A stretch of DNA of 64,000 bases from Brachypodium distachyon (Eukaryota > Streptophyta > Magnoliopsida > Poales > Poaceae), in the NCBI RefSeq assembly GCF_000005505.3, contig NC_016132.3:52404914-52468913 (forward strand), read 5' to 3'. Position 1 is the stretch's first letter. Every line of letters starts with the position of its first letter. Positions 21,920 to 31,837 of this stretch are shown piece by piece. The notes beneath the pieces were generated by a model. That model had not been told where the DNA came from. It made no database searches and was given only the letters and a program-made list of their open reading frames with translations. The position numbers were made by a program, and so were the translations under genes.

Positions 21920-24900
21920 ATGGCACTAGGGAAAGATGCTGTGGAACAGCTGCGGCAGGAGCTCGAAGGCGGGTATAATCTCAACGCCAGCCTCCTGGAA
22001 TTGCTCAGACGCCCCCTCGATTGGCGTGGCCAGAAGGTGGCTGTGGAGATGATCCAAGGGCTCTCTCAGGTGCTGAAGGTGTCTCTGTTCATGCTGAATC
22101 CTGGCGACAGCAGTACAGCAGGGGAAGTGAGGACGGCGCCATGCCCCAAGGCAACGACGCACGGTGGCACCGGCAAGCACACTCCAGCCAAAGATAAACG
22201 CATCAGGTAACACTACTTGTTTACAAATATTGATTCCTGTCAATATTTTCCTGGCTAAATTACTCTATTGTTTCTATGAACCAACGTATATATATCAGTG
22301 GAGAACAAGTCACCCCTGCTCCCCTCACAAAGAGTAGAGGACAGAAGGTTACGAGAGAGGAGATTACATCCTCGCCTTACAAGGATGGTTCCCAATGGAG
22401 AAAATATGGACAAAAGAACATTCGGAACAGAATATTTGCAAGGTGAAGCTAATGATTTCCGTAATCCCAGGTTATCCTGTTAATCTGCAATTGATATGCA
22501 AGTTTTGTCTTTCTTTTCGAAAAAATATTTACATGGTTACATGGTTGAACCAAAAATATTTACATGCTACTTCAGTTTAGTTCCTTGAAATATATCACTA
22601 GCAATAACTAAAATAAATGGTATGCATGGTTGAACCAAACTATTTACTCTAATGCATTCGTTAAAAAAAGGCACTCAATAGACTCAACATTCCTGTATAA
22701 CTCTTGGAGTATTAATTATGGGTGTGGCTATATCACATGCGCCTGATTTTTTACCAAAAGGTTTAAACCTAAGTTGATGAATTAGAACTATTGGATTAGT
22801 ATCCAGATGTCATTTTACTCTTCTTTTTTCATCATTCGTTTCGAATCTTAAAACACAAACCATATCCAAACGGTTGAGGAATCGAGTTTTCTTCAACTAA
22901 AAATCAGGCAAATTAATATAGCAAAATCATTTATGTATATGGTGTCAGGAGAAAATTCGCATTCCACCAATCTTAAGTGGTCTTAAAAACAAAAGTATGA
23001 GATATGAAAAAAAAAACAAGATCGAACCAAGAATCATCTGTCAAAACCAAAACAATGAATTTGATTATGAAATTTGGCATGCATAGAACATGATGAGCCT
23101 ACTTGGCTAGAACTATATTTCTTTCAAAACAACACAACAACACGTTACTTATTCCCAAGGGGATCGACAAGAAGATCGGCCTGAGGAAGTGGCGGAGAAA
23201 ACATGAAAAAAAACTTAGAAACATGGGTCTAGATTAAGTCTCTCTGGTTTGGTCACCTAGTTACAACCCAACGGTCAAGCCATCCAGAGAAACTAGCATA
23301 ATACCCGTGCGATGTTAAAGATGTGACAGACCGCTGCCGCCAACTTAATCTTTGTAGGTGTAAAGATGCATGTGGAATTTTGTTGTGTACTCCCTCCTTT
23401 TCATAATTCTTGTCTCAAATTTGCCCAAAAATGGATGTATCTATTCCTAAAAAAAACGTTTAGATACATGTAATATTTCGACAAGAATTATGTAACGGAG
23501 GGAATAGAACTTAATTTATAATGTGTTGTGAAATATGGCTACTAAAATAGATTTGTTTTGCTAAAAATATTAGAACTAGAAATAACCAAAAGCTAGTTAT
23601 ACAAGCACGATTGCCATCGTACTTCCTCCATTTCTTTATATAAAGCGTATAAAATCAGCACGAATATTAACGCATTATTCACCGAAGGAAACAAATCTGC
23701 CTAATTTCAGTGCATGCAACATAATTTTGTTGATTTGTTTAGCAAGTGAGAAGAGGAATCAATCATCCCTAGCTAGTTTCATGCGCATGCAACCACGTAT
23801 ATAATTCCTGCCGTGTGCGATCTCATATGGAAACTGAGAGTAGTTAAGATTTTCACCGGTGGCCTCGTGCGGCCTGGTGTGCGCCTTACATGAAAAGACA
23901 GAGCAAGTATAATGCCAAGCAGAGTGCGAGTCTAATGGACTGCAAACCGAGTCAATCAATTCCCACGATTTGCTTTCTGGAACTAATGGTACGCGCGTTC
24001 TGGATGCACATTTCCCACGTACGACTTGTCAACAACGTCAAGCCAGCAAAATGCTCGTGCAACTCGACGGGGAACAGGGAAATAATTTCGACGTGTCCCT
24101 TGCCTCGGTCCTCACACACGCTCACAGTAGACACAACGTAATCTACTACTCCCTCCATTCCACAATACAAGGCTAGTCATAGTGAGAGTAAGTTAAGTAG
24201 TAACATAAGTGCCAATTAAGCATTTTGGTGTCATGCCATGATAATAAATGAAAAAAAAGAGGGATGTGGTAGCTAGATATGTTACCATAATATTACACAA
24301 ATAAAGCAAGATGAGTCTACACCATAATAAATGATATAATGCATGACACTACAAATAAGTTAATACCCATTATGAAGTTAGTAACTTAAAAGTACTAACA
24401 TACATATATTACTACTTTATGTTACTTCTCACTATGACCAGCCTAATAATGTGTATACATTTTTCTCATTTGTTTCACAATACACTTCATATTCTCTTGG
24501 TACCCGCACTTAACCAATAACTACTCAGATTCATTTATTATTAACACAATATGAGTGATCAGACACTAGAAACGAGAGCTATCTTAGTCCAAGTGCACAA
24601 AACTATATGAGGTGTATTTTGAAATAGAGGGAGTACTTCCTCCGTCCATAATTTTTGTCAAAATATTACATAATTCATGTCAAAATATTACATGTATCTA
24701 AACACTTTTTAAAAATAGATATATCCAATTTTTACGCAAACTTAAGACAAGAATCATGAAACCGAGCGAGTGTGTCTGTAGCAATTGTGAACTGGGCCTA
24801 GCTGCCTGATCTCTACCTGTATTTGTACATATGCAGGTACTACTACAAATGCATGTATAGCCATGAGCGCGGCTGCAGGGCTAAGAAGCAAGTGCAGCAG

Positions 24901-25254
24901 CAGGACAACAGCAGCGACCACCGCCCAATGTTTCTCATCACCTACGTGAACGAACACACGTGCCAACAACTGCATCCTACAGAAAATATCAGCACGACGA
25001 ACACCACGGCAAGGAACGACCACTTTGATCCTCCACAACACGTCGGTACCAGCACCGAACTGGAAAACAAAATCATGGCCAAGTGCCTTGCCAACGTAGT
25101 CATTGGCAGAGCTGCGGCTCCGTCGTCATGGTCGTCGCCAGCTTCCTCCATGCTGCCGCCGCCACCGGTGGAAGAGAATATGGGCGAGATGATGGAGATC
25201 TATAGCTATTTCTTGTGTGGCCCTCCGTTTCCGCCAGCGTCAGCGTGGGCGTGA
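21920..25254 (+). CDS. WRKY-D: WRKY group III transcription factor, 3 exons
   Basis: Exons 21920-22206, 22299-22442 and 24837-25254 give 282 residues. Exon 1 has the same 287-bp length as in WRKY-C and encodes the same helical region (MALGKDAVEQLRQELEGG). QWRKYGQKNI has its Trp at 129. The FPR motif that ends this half of the domain in the other five-prime exons is FAR here. Zinc ligands are C149, C157 (X7), H184 and C186, with a C-X26-H-X-C spacing. The C-terminal region stops soon after CGPPFPP, so it is about 140 residues shorter than WRKY-C. Intron 2 is 2.4 kb and loaded with MITEs. Family role: nuclear W-box binding factor. It looks intact, but the P-to-A change and the short tail may affect activity. 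Confidence 0.9.
23388..23506. repeat. Stowaway MITE in WRKY-D intron 2
   Basis: Arms TACTCCCTCCTTTTCATAAT and ATTATGTAACGGAGGGAATA with the common TTTAGATACATGTAATATTTCG core. Confidence 0.8.
24147..24635. repeat. MITE in WRKY-D intron 2, split by a nested insertion
   Basis: The left end TACTCCCTCCATTCCACAAT and the right end TTTTGAAATAGAGGGAGTA belong together. The right body (TTTCTCATTTGTTTCACAAT, TTAGTCCAAGTGCA) is the same family as the element at 25870-26049. A second MITE interrupts it at 24170-24444. Confidence 0.7.
24170..24444. repeat. Nested MITE with GGCTAGTCATAGTGAGA ends
   Basis: Inverted ends AGGCTAGTCATAGTGAGAG and CTTCTCACTATGACCAGCCT enclose about 230 bp of AT-rich sequence. 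It sits inside the element at 24147-24635 and is therefore the younger insertion. Confidence 0.75.
24634..24772. repeat. Stowaway MITE next to WRKY-D exon 3
   Basis: TACTTCCTCCGTCCATAATT on the left and AATCATGAAACCGAGCGAGT on the right, with an internal repeated TGTCAAAATATTACAT. It ends about 65 bp before the splice acceptor of exon 3. Confidence 0.7.
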
Positions 25255-25322
25255 ATATACGTCATACTCTATTTTGTTTGTGGGCACACATCACCTGCCG
25301 CAAAGCATAATAACTACTGCAT

Positions 25323-25423
25323 GTTAAGTGACTTAAAATTGTCTAAATATGAATGTATATATGTCTAAAAAATGTTTATACATGTAATAGAAAAAATCAA
25401 TTAATATGAGACGGAGCGAGTAC
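25323..25423. repeat. Left-truncated Stowaway MITE
   Basis: Core AATATGAATGTATATATGTC and right end AATATGAGACGGAGCGAGTA are typical; the left CTCCCTCC end is missing. Confidence 0.55.
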
Positions 25424-25735
25424 GACGCAGTGCATCTTGATCGGTTGTCAAAGATCGTGATATGCTATTTTAGACGTACGGGTTGAACGGTGACTTGGCC
25501 CAGCAATGCGGAACACACAAGTGTGACACTGGCTCACTCTGTGCAGTGGCTACCTAGCTAAGGGGTCCTCAGTGAGATCAGTATTAACTCGGTAGAACGT
25601 GTCCTTGCTTTCGCGGAAGTCTGGGTCTTCAAAGTTGAACGACTCGTGAGTTGCGTGTGGCATGCACGTCCAACAAATATATGACGACCCCGGCTTATCA
25701 TCTCCGGGAATTTCGAGGAACATCCTCTAGTTTGC

Positions 25736-25870
25736 TACTTCATCGATCCATTTCACAAAACAAATTAGTCAAAGGATATCTAAATTTGAATGCATATATA
25801 CACTAAGTCATGTCTAGATACATTCAAATTTTGGCAAATTTGAGACATCTTTTATTGGACAGAGGAAGTA
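25736..25870. repeat. Stowaway-type MITE
   Basis: Left end TACTTCATCGATCCATTTCA, right end TTATTGGACAGAGGAAGTA, with AAATTTGAGACATC near the right arm. Diverged copy. Confidence 0.55.
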
Positions 25871-26049
25871 TATAATTTTTTTCTCATTTGTTCTATAATA
25901 CACATCACTTTTTTCTTGACTCCCGCACATAGCACTATACACATCCATTTAATTTTGATCCAATAAGAATGGCCAGGCACTATAAACTAGAGTTTTCTTA
26001 GTCCAAGTGTATAAATCTATATGGGATGTATTGTGAAATGGAGGGAGTA
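25870..26049. repeat. MITE of the same family as 24147-24635
   Basis: It shares TTTTCTCATTTGTTC, TTAGTCCAAGTGTA and the right end TGTGAAATGGAGGGAGTA with the split element in WRKY-D intron 2. It directly abuts the preceding MITE. Confidence 0.6.
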
Positions 26050-26247
26050 CCGTTGCTTAGGAGTAGTATTTTTTTTAGTACCATTGTCAAGAATTGAATA
26101 TAAGAAATCATACACTGAGAAATAGTTAGAAACTGCCCATATAAATTTATGTTAAACTATCATAAAGCCACAATCGTCACCCTTATTTTTAAATAAATCA
26201 TGATTTTTATTTTTTATTTTTTCACGAGACCAAATCTCTCATTTTAG

Positions 26248-26362
26248 TACTTCCTCCGTCCCATATTAAATAACTTAAATTGTAAATATGGACGTATCTA
26301 TATACTAAAATAAGTCTAGAAACATGTAATATTTCGACACTTAATATGGGACGGAGGGAGTA
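26248..26362. repeat. Stowaway MITE
   Basis: Arms TACTTCCTCCGTCCCATATT and AATATGGGACGGAGGGAGTA, with the standard core. Confidence 0.85.
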
Positions 26363-27307
26363 GTATGTTTGGTAGTAACGGACCAACGACGGACTCTGCG
26401 CTCCAATGAACTTAGTTTTTCAACAACAAAAACACTATGTCTTAATAAAAGAAGCTTACATGCATGCATACATATCGAGAGAGGGCGTATCAGACTAGAA
26501 CTGTTGTTAAGTGAAAACCTCAAACTTCTACAGTGTAGTGTCAGATCAGCTGAGGATGGTCAAGATTGAAGCGTCACGAGTTTCGGAGAAACAAGGTGAG
26601 ACTGATTGAGATTTAGTGGGTTTTCATAAAAATATGTTTAAGTGATTAGAGATTTCACCTTTCATCTGATCTATTTGCTTGAGATTAATTGCAAGGATTG
26701 AAAGTTTTTAGTTTTTCACTTATAATGTGTACATTTTTTTTTCTGTAGCCCACAAATGAAAAGCTTTATCAATGACATTTTAGCAGAGATCTGTATGTAT
26801 ACTTGTAGTTTTTTTTATGACACTCCAAAATGTGTTTTTTTTCTGAAAGAAGAAAAAAGTAGACCTACGTTGTCCAATATGCTTTCAAACAAATTAATAT
26901 GGGATAGTATATGTTTCATGTGAAAACTTACCCCACAGTCTAGGTTAACGGATTTGCGCAAAAAAAAGTTTAACGGAAAAAATGGCTCCGATTAATTGTG
27001 GTTTTCTGATACTCTAACACCAAAATAGATGGTTTTGTGATAAACCAATATATATAAGGCGCTCTACAAAATCTGTTTTTTTAAAGCCAATCTACAGAAG
27101 TACGGAGTACAAGCTACTCCACTGTATATGCAAACGCGGATACGCACACCTGGACGTACATACCCCGTGTTTATATGGGCCAAGTATTTATCCCCTGCGC
27201 ACAAACCGATGGACGAACTCTCTTTCTCAGAAGCTGATCGCTAATAAAGGCACCCGGAAGGCCGGAACGAAACGGGAACGGAAGCTTTTGGCTTTAGCGG
27301 CTCAATG

Positions 27308-27435
27308 TTGTTCACGTGCGGGCCGGAACCCGGAAGAGCGCGCGATATATAGCCACACGATCAACAGACTTCGCCATCGGACGGCAGCGGATGAACACGA
27401 ACCAACGCGCATACGGGCACGCGTGACGTCGACGC
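27308..27435. promoter_or_regulatory. Orphan promoter-like island
   Basis: A locally GC-rich stretch with a G-box CACGTG (27313-27318), a TATATAGC run near 27345-27352 and GTGACGTCGAC near 27422. The order resembles a plant core promoter, but no open frame with a recognisable product follows on either strand. Chance is possible. Confidence 0.2.
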
Positions 27436-28029
27436 GGCGGCGGAGCGTGACGCGAGCGCGTGATGTCACTGTCAGACAAGGCTGCTAGCTGTAGTGTTGT
27501 ACCATCGTGGTCCAGACCCAAAGTAAAGCCCCAGCAAACGACAAGAAGTCGATTATCGGCTGCAATATTATCGGCGTGCAATATTCGTAAACTTTTGAAA
27601 AGCTCGGGCGGAATTTGACAACATGCATGCATCTACCGCTGCCGCAAAAATTTTAGGTCCCAATTCAATTAATTCACAGCTCAAGAAACAAAAAGGCAGG
27701 CAAATTAGACCGTGAACGTGAACAGTATCAACATCATACTTGTCGTGTCATATTTGAACTCCGTACTCACTATACTTTCTGAAATACAAGACCAATTTAG
27801 AGGATCGTGGAGACGAGAGAAAATCATCATGAGTGGTGCGCGGTAGTCATGCATGCATGCACACCAGGTCATCAATTAAGGTAGTACGAGCATTGAGGAT
27901 TTGTTTTTTGTAGAGCCAGATGCGGGATGACAGAAGTGATGGGGGCAAATAGTGGCTCTCATAGGCCTAAACGTGCACCGAAAATCGGCTACAATTTAAT
28001 TACCCCAGCCGAGTCTCAAACTCGAGATC

Positions 28030-28800
28030 TCGTGGCTTTGATACCATGAAAAGCTCGAGTTGAAACGGAAAGAAGAGCAATTTCCTAATACTTCAACAAT
28101 ACCTTATATTTTAGAAAGGAGTAAGTACACTAGCTAGCTAGTCATAGCCTCACTTGTCTTCTTCCTTTATGAAGTGTGGGTCAAATTTAGATTTAAAATT
28201 TGCGGCATTACAAATGTGTATTGTGTTGATTTCTTTTTAGAAACCACTCTCACATATCGATTAACTTGATGAAACGCCTTGCGAGGATGAGGCGCCGCGT
28301 GGTACACGATGGCATCACGGACAAGTCATCCAAGACCCGGGCGAACCTGTCCGGGAGACATGGCGCGAGGAAGTGGCAGACCTTCCCGGGAGACATGGTG
28401 CGTCGCGGGGTGCCAATGGCGCGAGGGAGTCACCTGAGGGCCGGGTACGTGAACCTCACCGGGAGACATGGCGTGGCGTGGCGTGCCGTTAAGAAGTCAC
28501 CCGAGGCCCGGGTGAACTTCTTCGAGAGGCATGGCGCGCAATGGCATGCGACGACGTCCGAAACAAGATCGACGCGGGTCCGTACATTGGAAGCACCGTA
28601 CAAGGAAGCAAGAAGGTTTAGTATGAAACGACAAAATTAGCACTGGGCCGTGTGTTGCGCCCGGTGGCAAAACCGTAAATTGCCTAGGTGCAAAGTTGTA
28701 ACTTCACATGGAAACCATTCTTGGCCTAAATACGAGAGCCCTCCTGTCATTTGAGGGGTTGAATTTTTAAGAAGAAAACACGTTCATCTCTTGGTCAGGG
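28030..28800. repeat. GC-rich degenerate repeat tract, possible LTR remnant
   Basis: Motifs such as GGGAGACATGGCGCG, GGGAGACATGGTGCG and GAGGCATGGCGCGC recur at irregular spacing between 28340 and 28550, mixed with CCCGGGCGAAC / CCCGGGTGAAC blocks. Near 28032-28046, read on the - strand, TGGTATCAAAGCC resembles a retrotransposon primer binding site and would be preceded by CA as an LTR end. This suggests a decayed reverse-oriented LTR, but I cannot find the second LTR. Confidence 0.3.
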
Positions 28801-30317
28801 TCGGGTCTCTTTGCCAAACGTCCGTTCTCAGCACGTCCCGGGTGACCGAGCACTCACTCGGGGGTGGCAAAATTTCACTGTCTGAGCACGTGCCCTCCGA
28901 CACGACCGAGGCCAGTAATGTATGACGTTTGCGTACGCACGGCTGACTGAGATATACCACTCAGTTGTAGTTTAGGATATGTTCATGTGTATTTCAGGAT
29001 TTAACTTTAATCATCCATTTGATCGATAAGATATGGATTATATGGATTCTGTACCATAATAATTGTATTTTGGTCAAGGTTTAGCCTTGGGATGTGTAGT
29101 TTAATTTGTTACTACAACAGGAGTACTGTGTAGTTTCTAACGCGCGCACCTGTCCCATTAAGCCTGCTCTCTCTTATAACGCTCTTTACCGTGCGATGCA
29201 ACCAGCAAAATACTAAGCAAATTTCGTCGGTCAAACCGATCGATGAGGTCACACACTAGCTAAAGCAAACGGTCACAATCATCCGAAAATAAATGGAAAA
29301 TCTGTCCCCTGGCTACGTACGTCTGTATTTAGTTAACAACAATAAGTATATATGATGTGTCTATTTCTCGCTATGCTTTGATTTGACGTAACGTTTTATT
29401 CTGAGAGGTGGTTTGATGTGCTAGTACTCGTACGAGTACAATGTAGCAGCTTTCGGAAAGAACAGTCAAACAGAACGAACGGCCCGTTCTTTTGACTAAC
29501 AACGACCGCGCGCGCGCGCGAGCATGCAAACCACCGGAAGCAGTCAAGCTCGCAGTCCCCTGAAGCATGCATACATCTTTGCCAGCATGCTCCCCCTGGC
29601 TGACAAAGACGTGATAAATACGCACATCTTGCTAAATTATTGTGAAAACACGAGGTTTTCGGTAACAAAAAAATTTACTGACCTCGATGCAACATCAATT
29701 GATAGCTAACAGAGAGTACACCTTGGGCCCTCTGCATCATGGATGGACACGGACTAATCAAATCGCCGCAAGTACACACTTCATAAGAAGCAAAATACTC
29801 CGATTTGACGACTACATCGTCACTTATTACGTTGGGTAAATAGATGTTTGACCACCACCCGTTCCAATTGGAAACACACGGATACATAGACAAGTTCTAA
29901 TCTTCTAGTTTTAGAAGTGTAGACCAAATACGTGACCAGCAATTCCACAAATACATGGCTTGTTTTGTGCGCAAAGAATACATGGCATGGATGGGAGAAA
30001 GATAATATTCTCTTCTTTAATACTAACATGCATCCTCTAGGATCAACGCCCGTCCTTTCTTATCAACACTCCAAAGGTAGTTTCCAAACTAGACTATACA
30101 AAATCTCAGGCTCACTATTCAAAAACATATGTATAATTGTCGTCTCGTCAACATGACAAGAGCACTTATCTTTTGCAACCTAGCTTGTAGTTTTTTAATC
30201 AAAGGGATCAATTTTAAGGTAAACATTTATCAGGAAAAAACATAAATTTGGTAAACACCCCTAAGACTAAGGACTTCCACATGGTCGCATGACGGTAATC
30301 TTGCCACTAGTTCTTTT

Positions 30318-30441
30318 TACTGCTCCCTCCGTCACATATTAAGTGTTAAAATATTACATGTATCCAAACGTCTCTTTAGTATATATAGATACATCCATTT
30401 TTAGACAAATTTGAGTCACTTAATTTTGGATGGAGGAAGTA
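30318..30441. repeat. Stowaway MITE
   Basis: GCTCCCTCCGTCACATATTA on the left and AATTTTGGATGGAGGAAGTA on the right, with the ATTACATGTATCCAAACG core. Confidence 0.75.
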
Positions 30442-30484
30442 GTTTTTTGACAATTTCTCGGTCGAAAAACAATTAGGGACAATT

Positions 30485-30930
30485 GTTGTTTTAAACTTTG
30501 AACAAATGCAGTTGGGACAAGTGTGGAAACACAAATAAAATTATGTCGTTTGAACCCATGTAGAAATAAAACAAGAATTGTGTAGTAGGACCAATGCAAA
30601 AATGCAATAGAAATTGTACAGTTGCAAAAAAAAATACCAAAATGCAAAAGAAAACGGTGCATGACACAATAGAAGACAATGAAAATTGTAGTAGGAATAT
30701 GCGATTGGAACCAGTGGTGAGAAAATCGGTAGGAATTGTGCAGTTGGAACCAGTAGTGCAGAAACCATAGTAAGAATTGTGCGGTTACACACGGTAGGAC
30801 TTGTGTAGTACTAGTAGCAATGAGTGTAGAAACAGGGTAAGAACCGCACAGTTGGAGCCAATGCAAAGACACATTAGAAACTCTGTCGTTGGATCCAATG
30901 CGGAATGTGGAGAGACACTATGAACGACGC
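30485..30930. repeat. Diverged minisatellite
   Basis: About ten degenerate units of roughly 40-48 bp, each resembling TTGGAACCAATGCAGAAAC followed by an AGAATTGTGCAG block. On the - strand the units read as HWFQLHNSYRFS-like peptide repeats in a 150-codon frame. I do not regard that frame as a gene. Confidence 0.65.
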
Positions 30931-31053
30931 AATAAAATTGGTGCAAAAACACACTAGAAAATCTGGAAAAGTCCTCGAAACATATCCAATTGTATCTAAT
31001 TTCCAAAATCTTGTTGAACCGAACACAAAGATGAAAATGGATTTCAATTCAGA

Positions 31054-31176
31054 TACTCCCTGCGATATCCATATTAATTGTCTCAAATTTGCCTGAATAT
31101 GGATGTATTTATGCCTAAAAAGTGTCTGGATACATGTAATATTTTGACAATATATTAATTATGATCGGAGGGAGTG
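31054..31176. repeat. Stowaway MITE
   Basis: TACTCCCTGCGATATCCATA on the left and TTAATTATGATCGGAGGGAG on the right with the usual core. Confidence 0.75.
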
Positions 31177-31376
31177 TTTCATTCGAGAGAGAGTGGCTTT
31201 TTAAACCAAATGGACTTAAGAAAAGACAAGGTCATGCATTTTGGAGGATAGCTCTTTCGGACAAGAAAATAGCAAAATGTAGATGAGAACAACGACACAG
31301 AGACTATCAAAATTAGAAAGCGATTATCCAGGTTCTATGGATGTATAAATATTTAGCCCCTTTTTTTACAGCAATA

Positions 31377-31462
31377 TACTCCCTCCGTTGCTAAATATTT
31401 GTCGTTGTTTTAGTGCAAACTTGAATTAAAACAGTGACAAGTATTTAGGAACGGAGGGATTA
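31377..31462. repeat. Short Stowaway-type MITE
   Basis: An 86-bp element with arms TACTCCCTCCGTTGCTAAAT and ATTTAGGAACGGAGGGATTA. Confidence 0.75.
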
Positions 31463-31837
31463 GTATATATTTACCCCTTTAGCATTCTTATTAATCGTTG
31501 CCCATTATTTATTTGGGACAACCTTACAATATCGCATTCTTCCCGAGGCTTACAATACCACACCATAAAATAACAGGGAGAGTGTCCGACCTATATATAA
31601 TTAATTAAATACTTCTATATATATATATGGCCCGTATTCTCGCAATACAAGAAATACAAATACCCGTACGTATCTTTATTTTTTTTACCGCACGTATATA
31701 CCGAACCTGGCTACAGTAATTAAGACTGGGCGTATCTTTGTCTCGTGTCGTCGTCGTAAACACGGACGATAGATGATGAACCGCTGGGCGCCGGCGTGTG
31801 AGATGTAGATTCCTGAAACTCGATCTACGATCTCAAA

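Larger units (their letters stand above)
22443..24836 (+). other. MITE-rich second intron of WRKY-D
   Basis: A 2394-bp intron against 1045 bp in WRKY-C. At least four MITEs, one nested in another, account for much of the difference. The non-MITE parts are similar to the WRKY-C intron. Confidence 0.6.
25255..31837. other. 6.6-kb spacer between WRKY-D and WRKY-E
   Basis: No gene can be supported. It holds several MITEs, a GC-rich promoter-like island near 27.3 kb, a degenerate GC-rich repeat at 28.3 kb and a diverged minisatellite at 30.5-30.9 kb, each listed separately. Confidence 0.5.

Noticed and set aside
28266..28640. 124-codon Arg-rich open frame
   Set aside because: It arises from the GC-rich degenerate repeat (GGGAGACATGGCGCG type), not from a protein family.
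29505..29521. Alternating CG run (GCGCGCGCGCGCG)
   Set aside because: Short simple repeat with potential Z-DNA character but no context that gives it meaning.
30420..30872. 150-codon frame on the - strand
   Set aside because: It is the translation of a minisatellite; the residue pattern follows the repeat unit.
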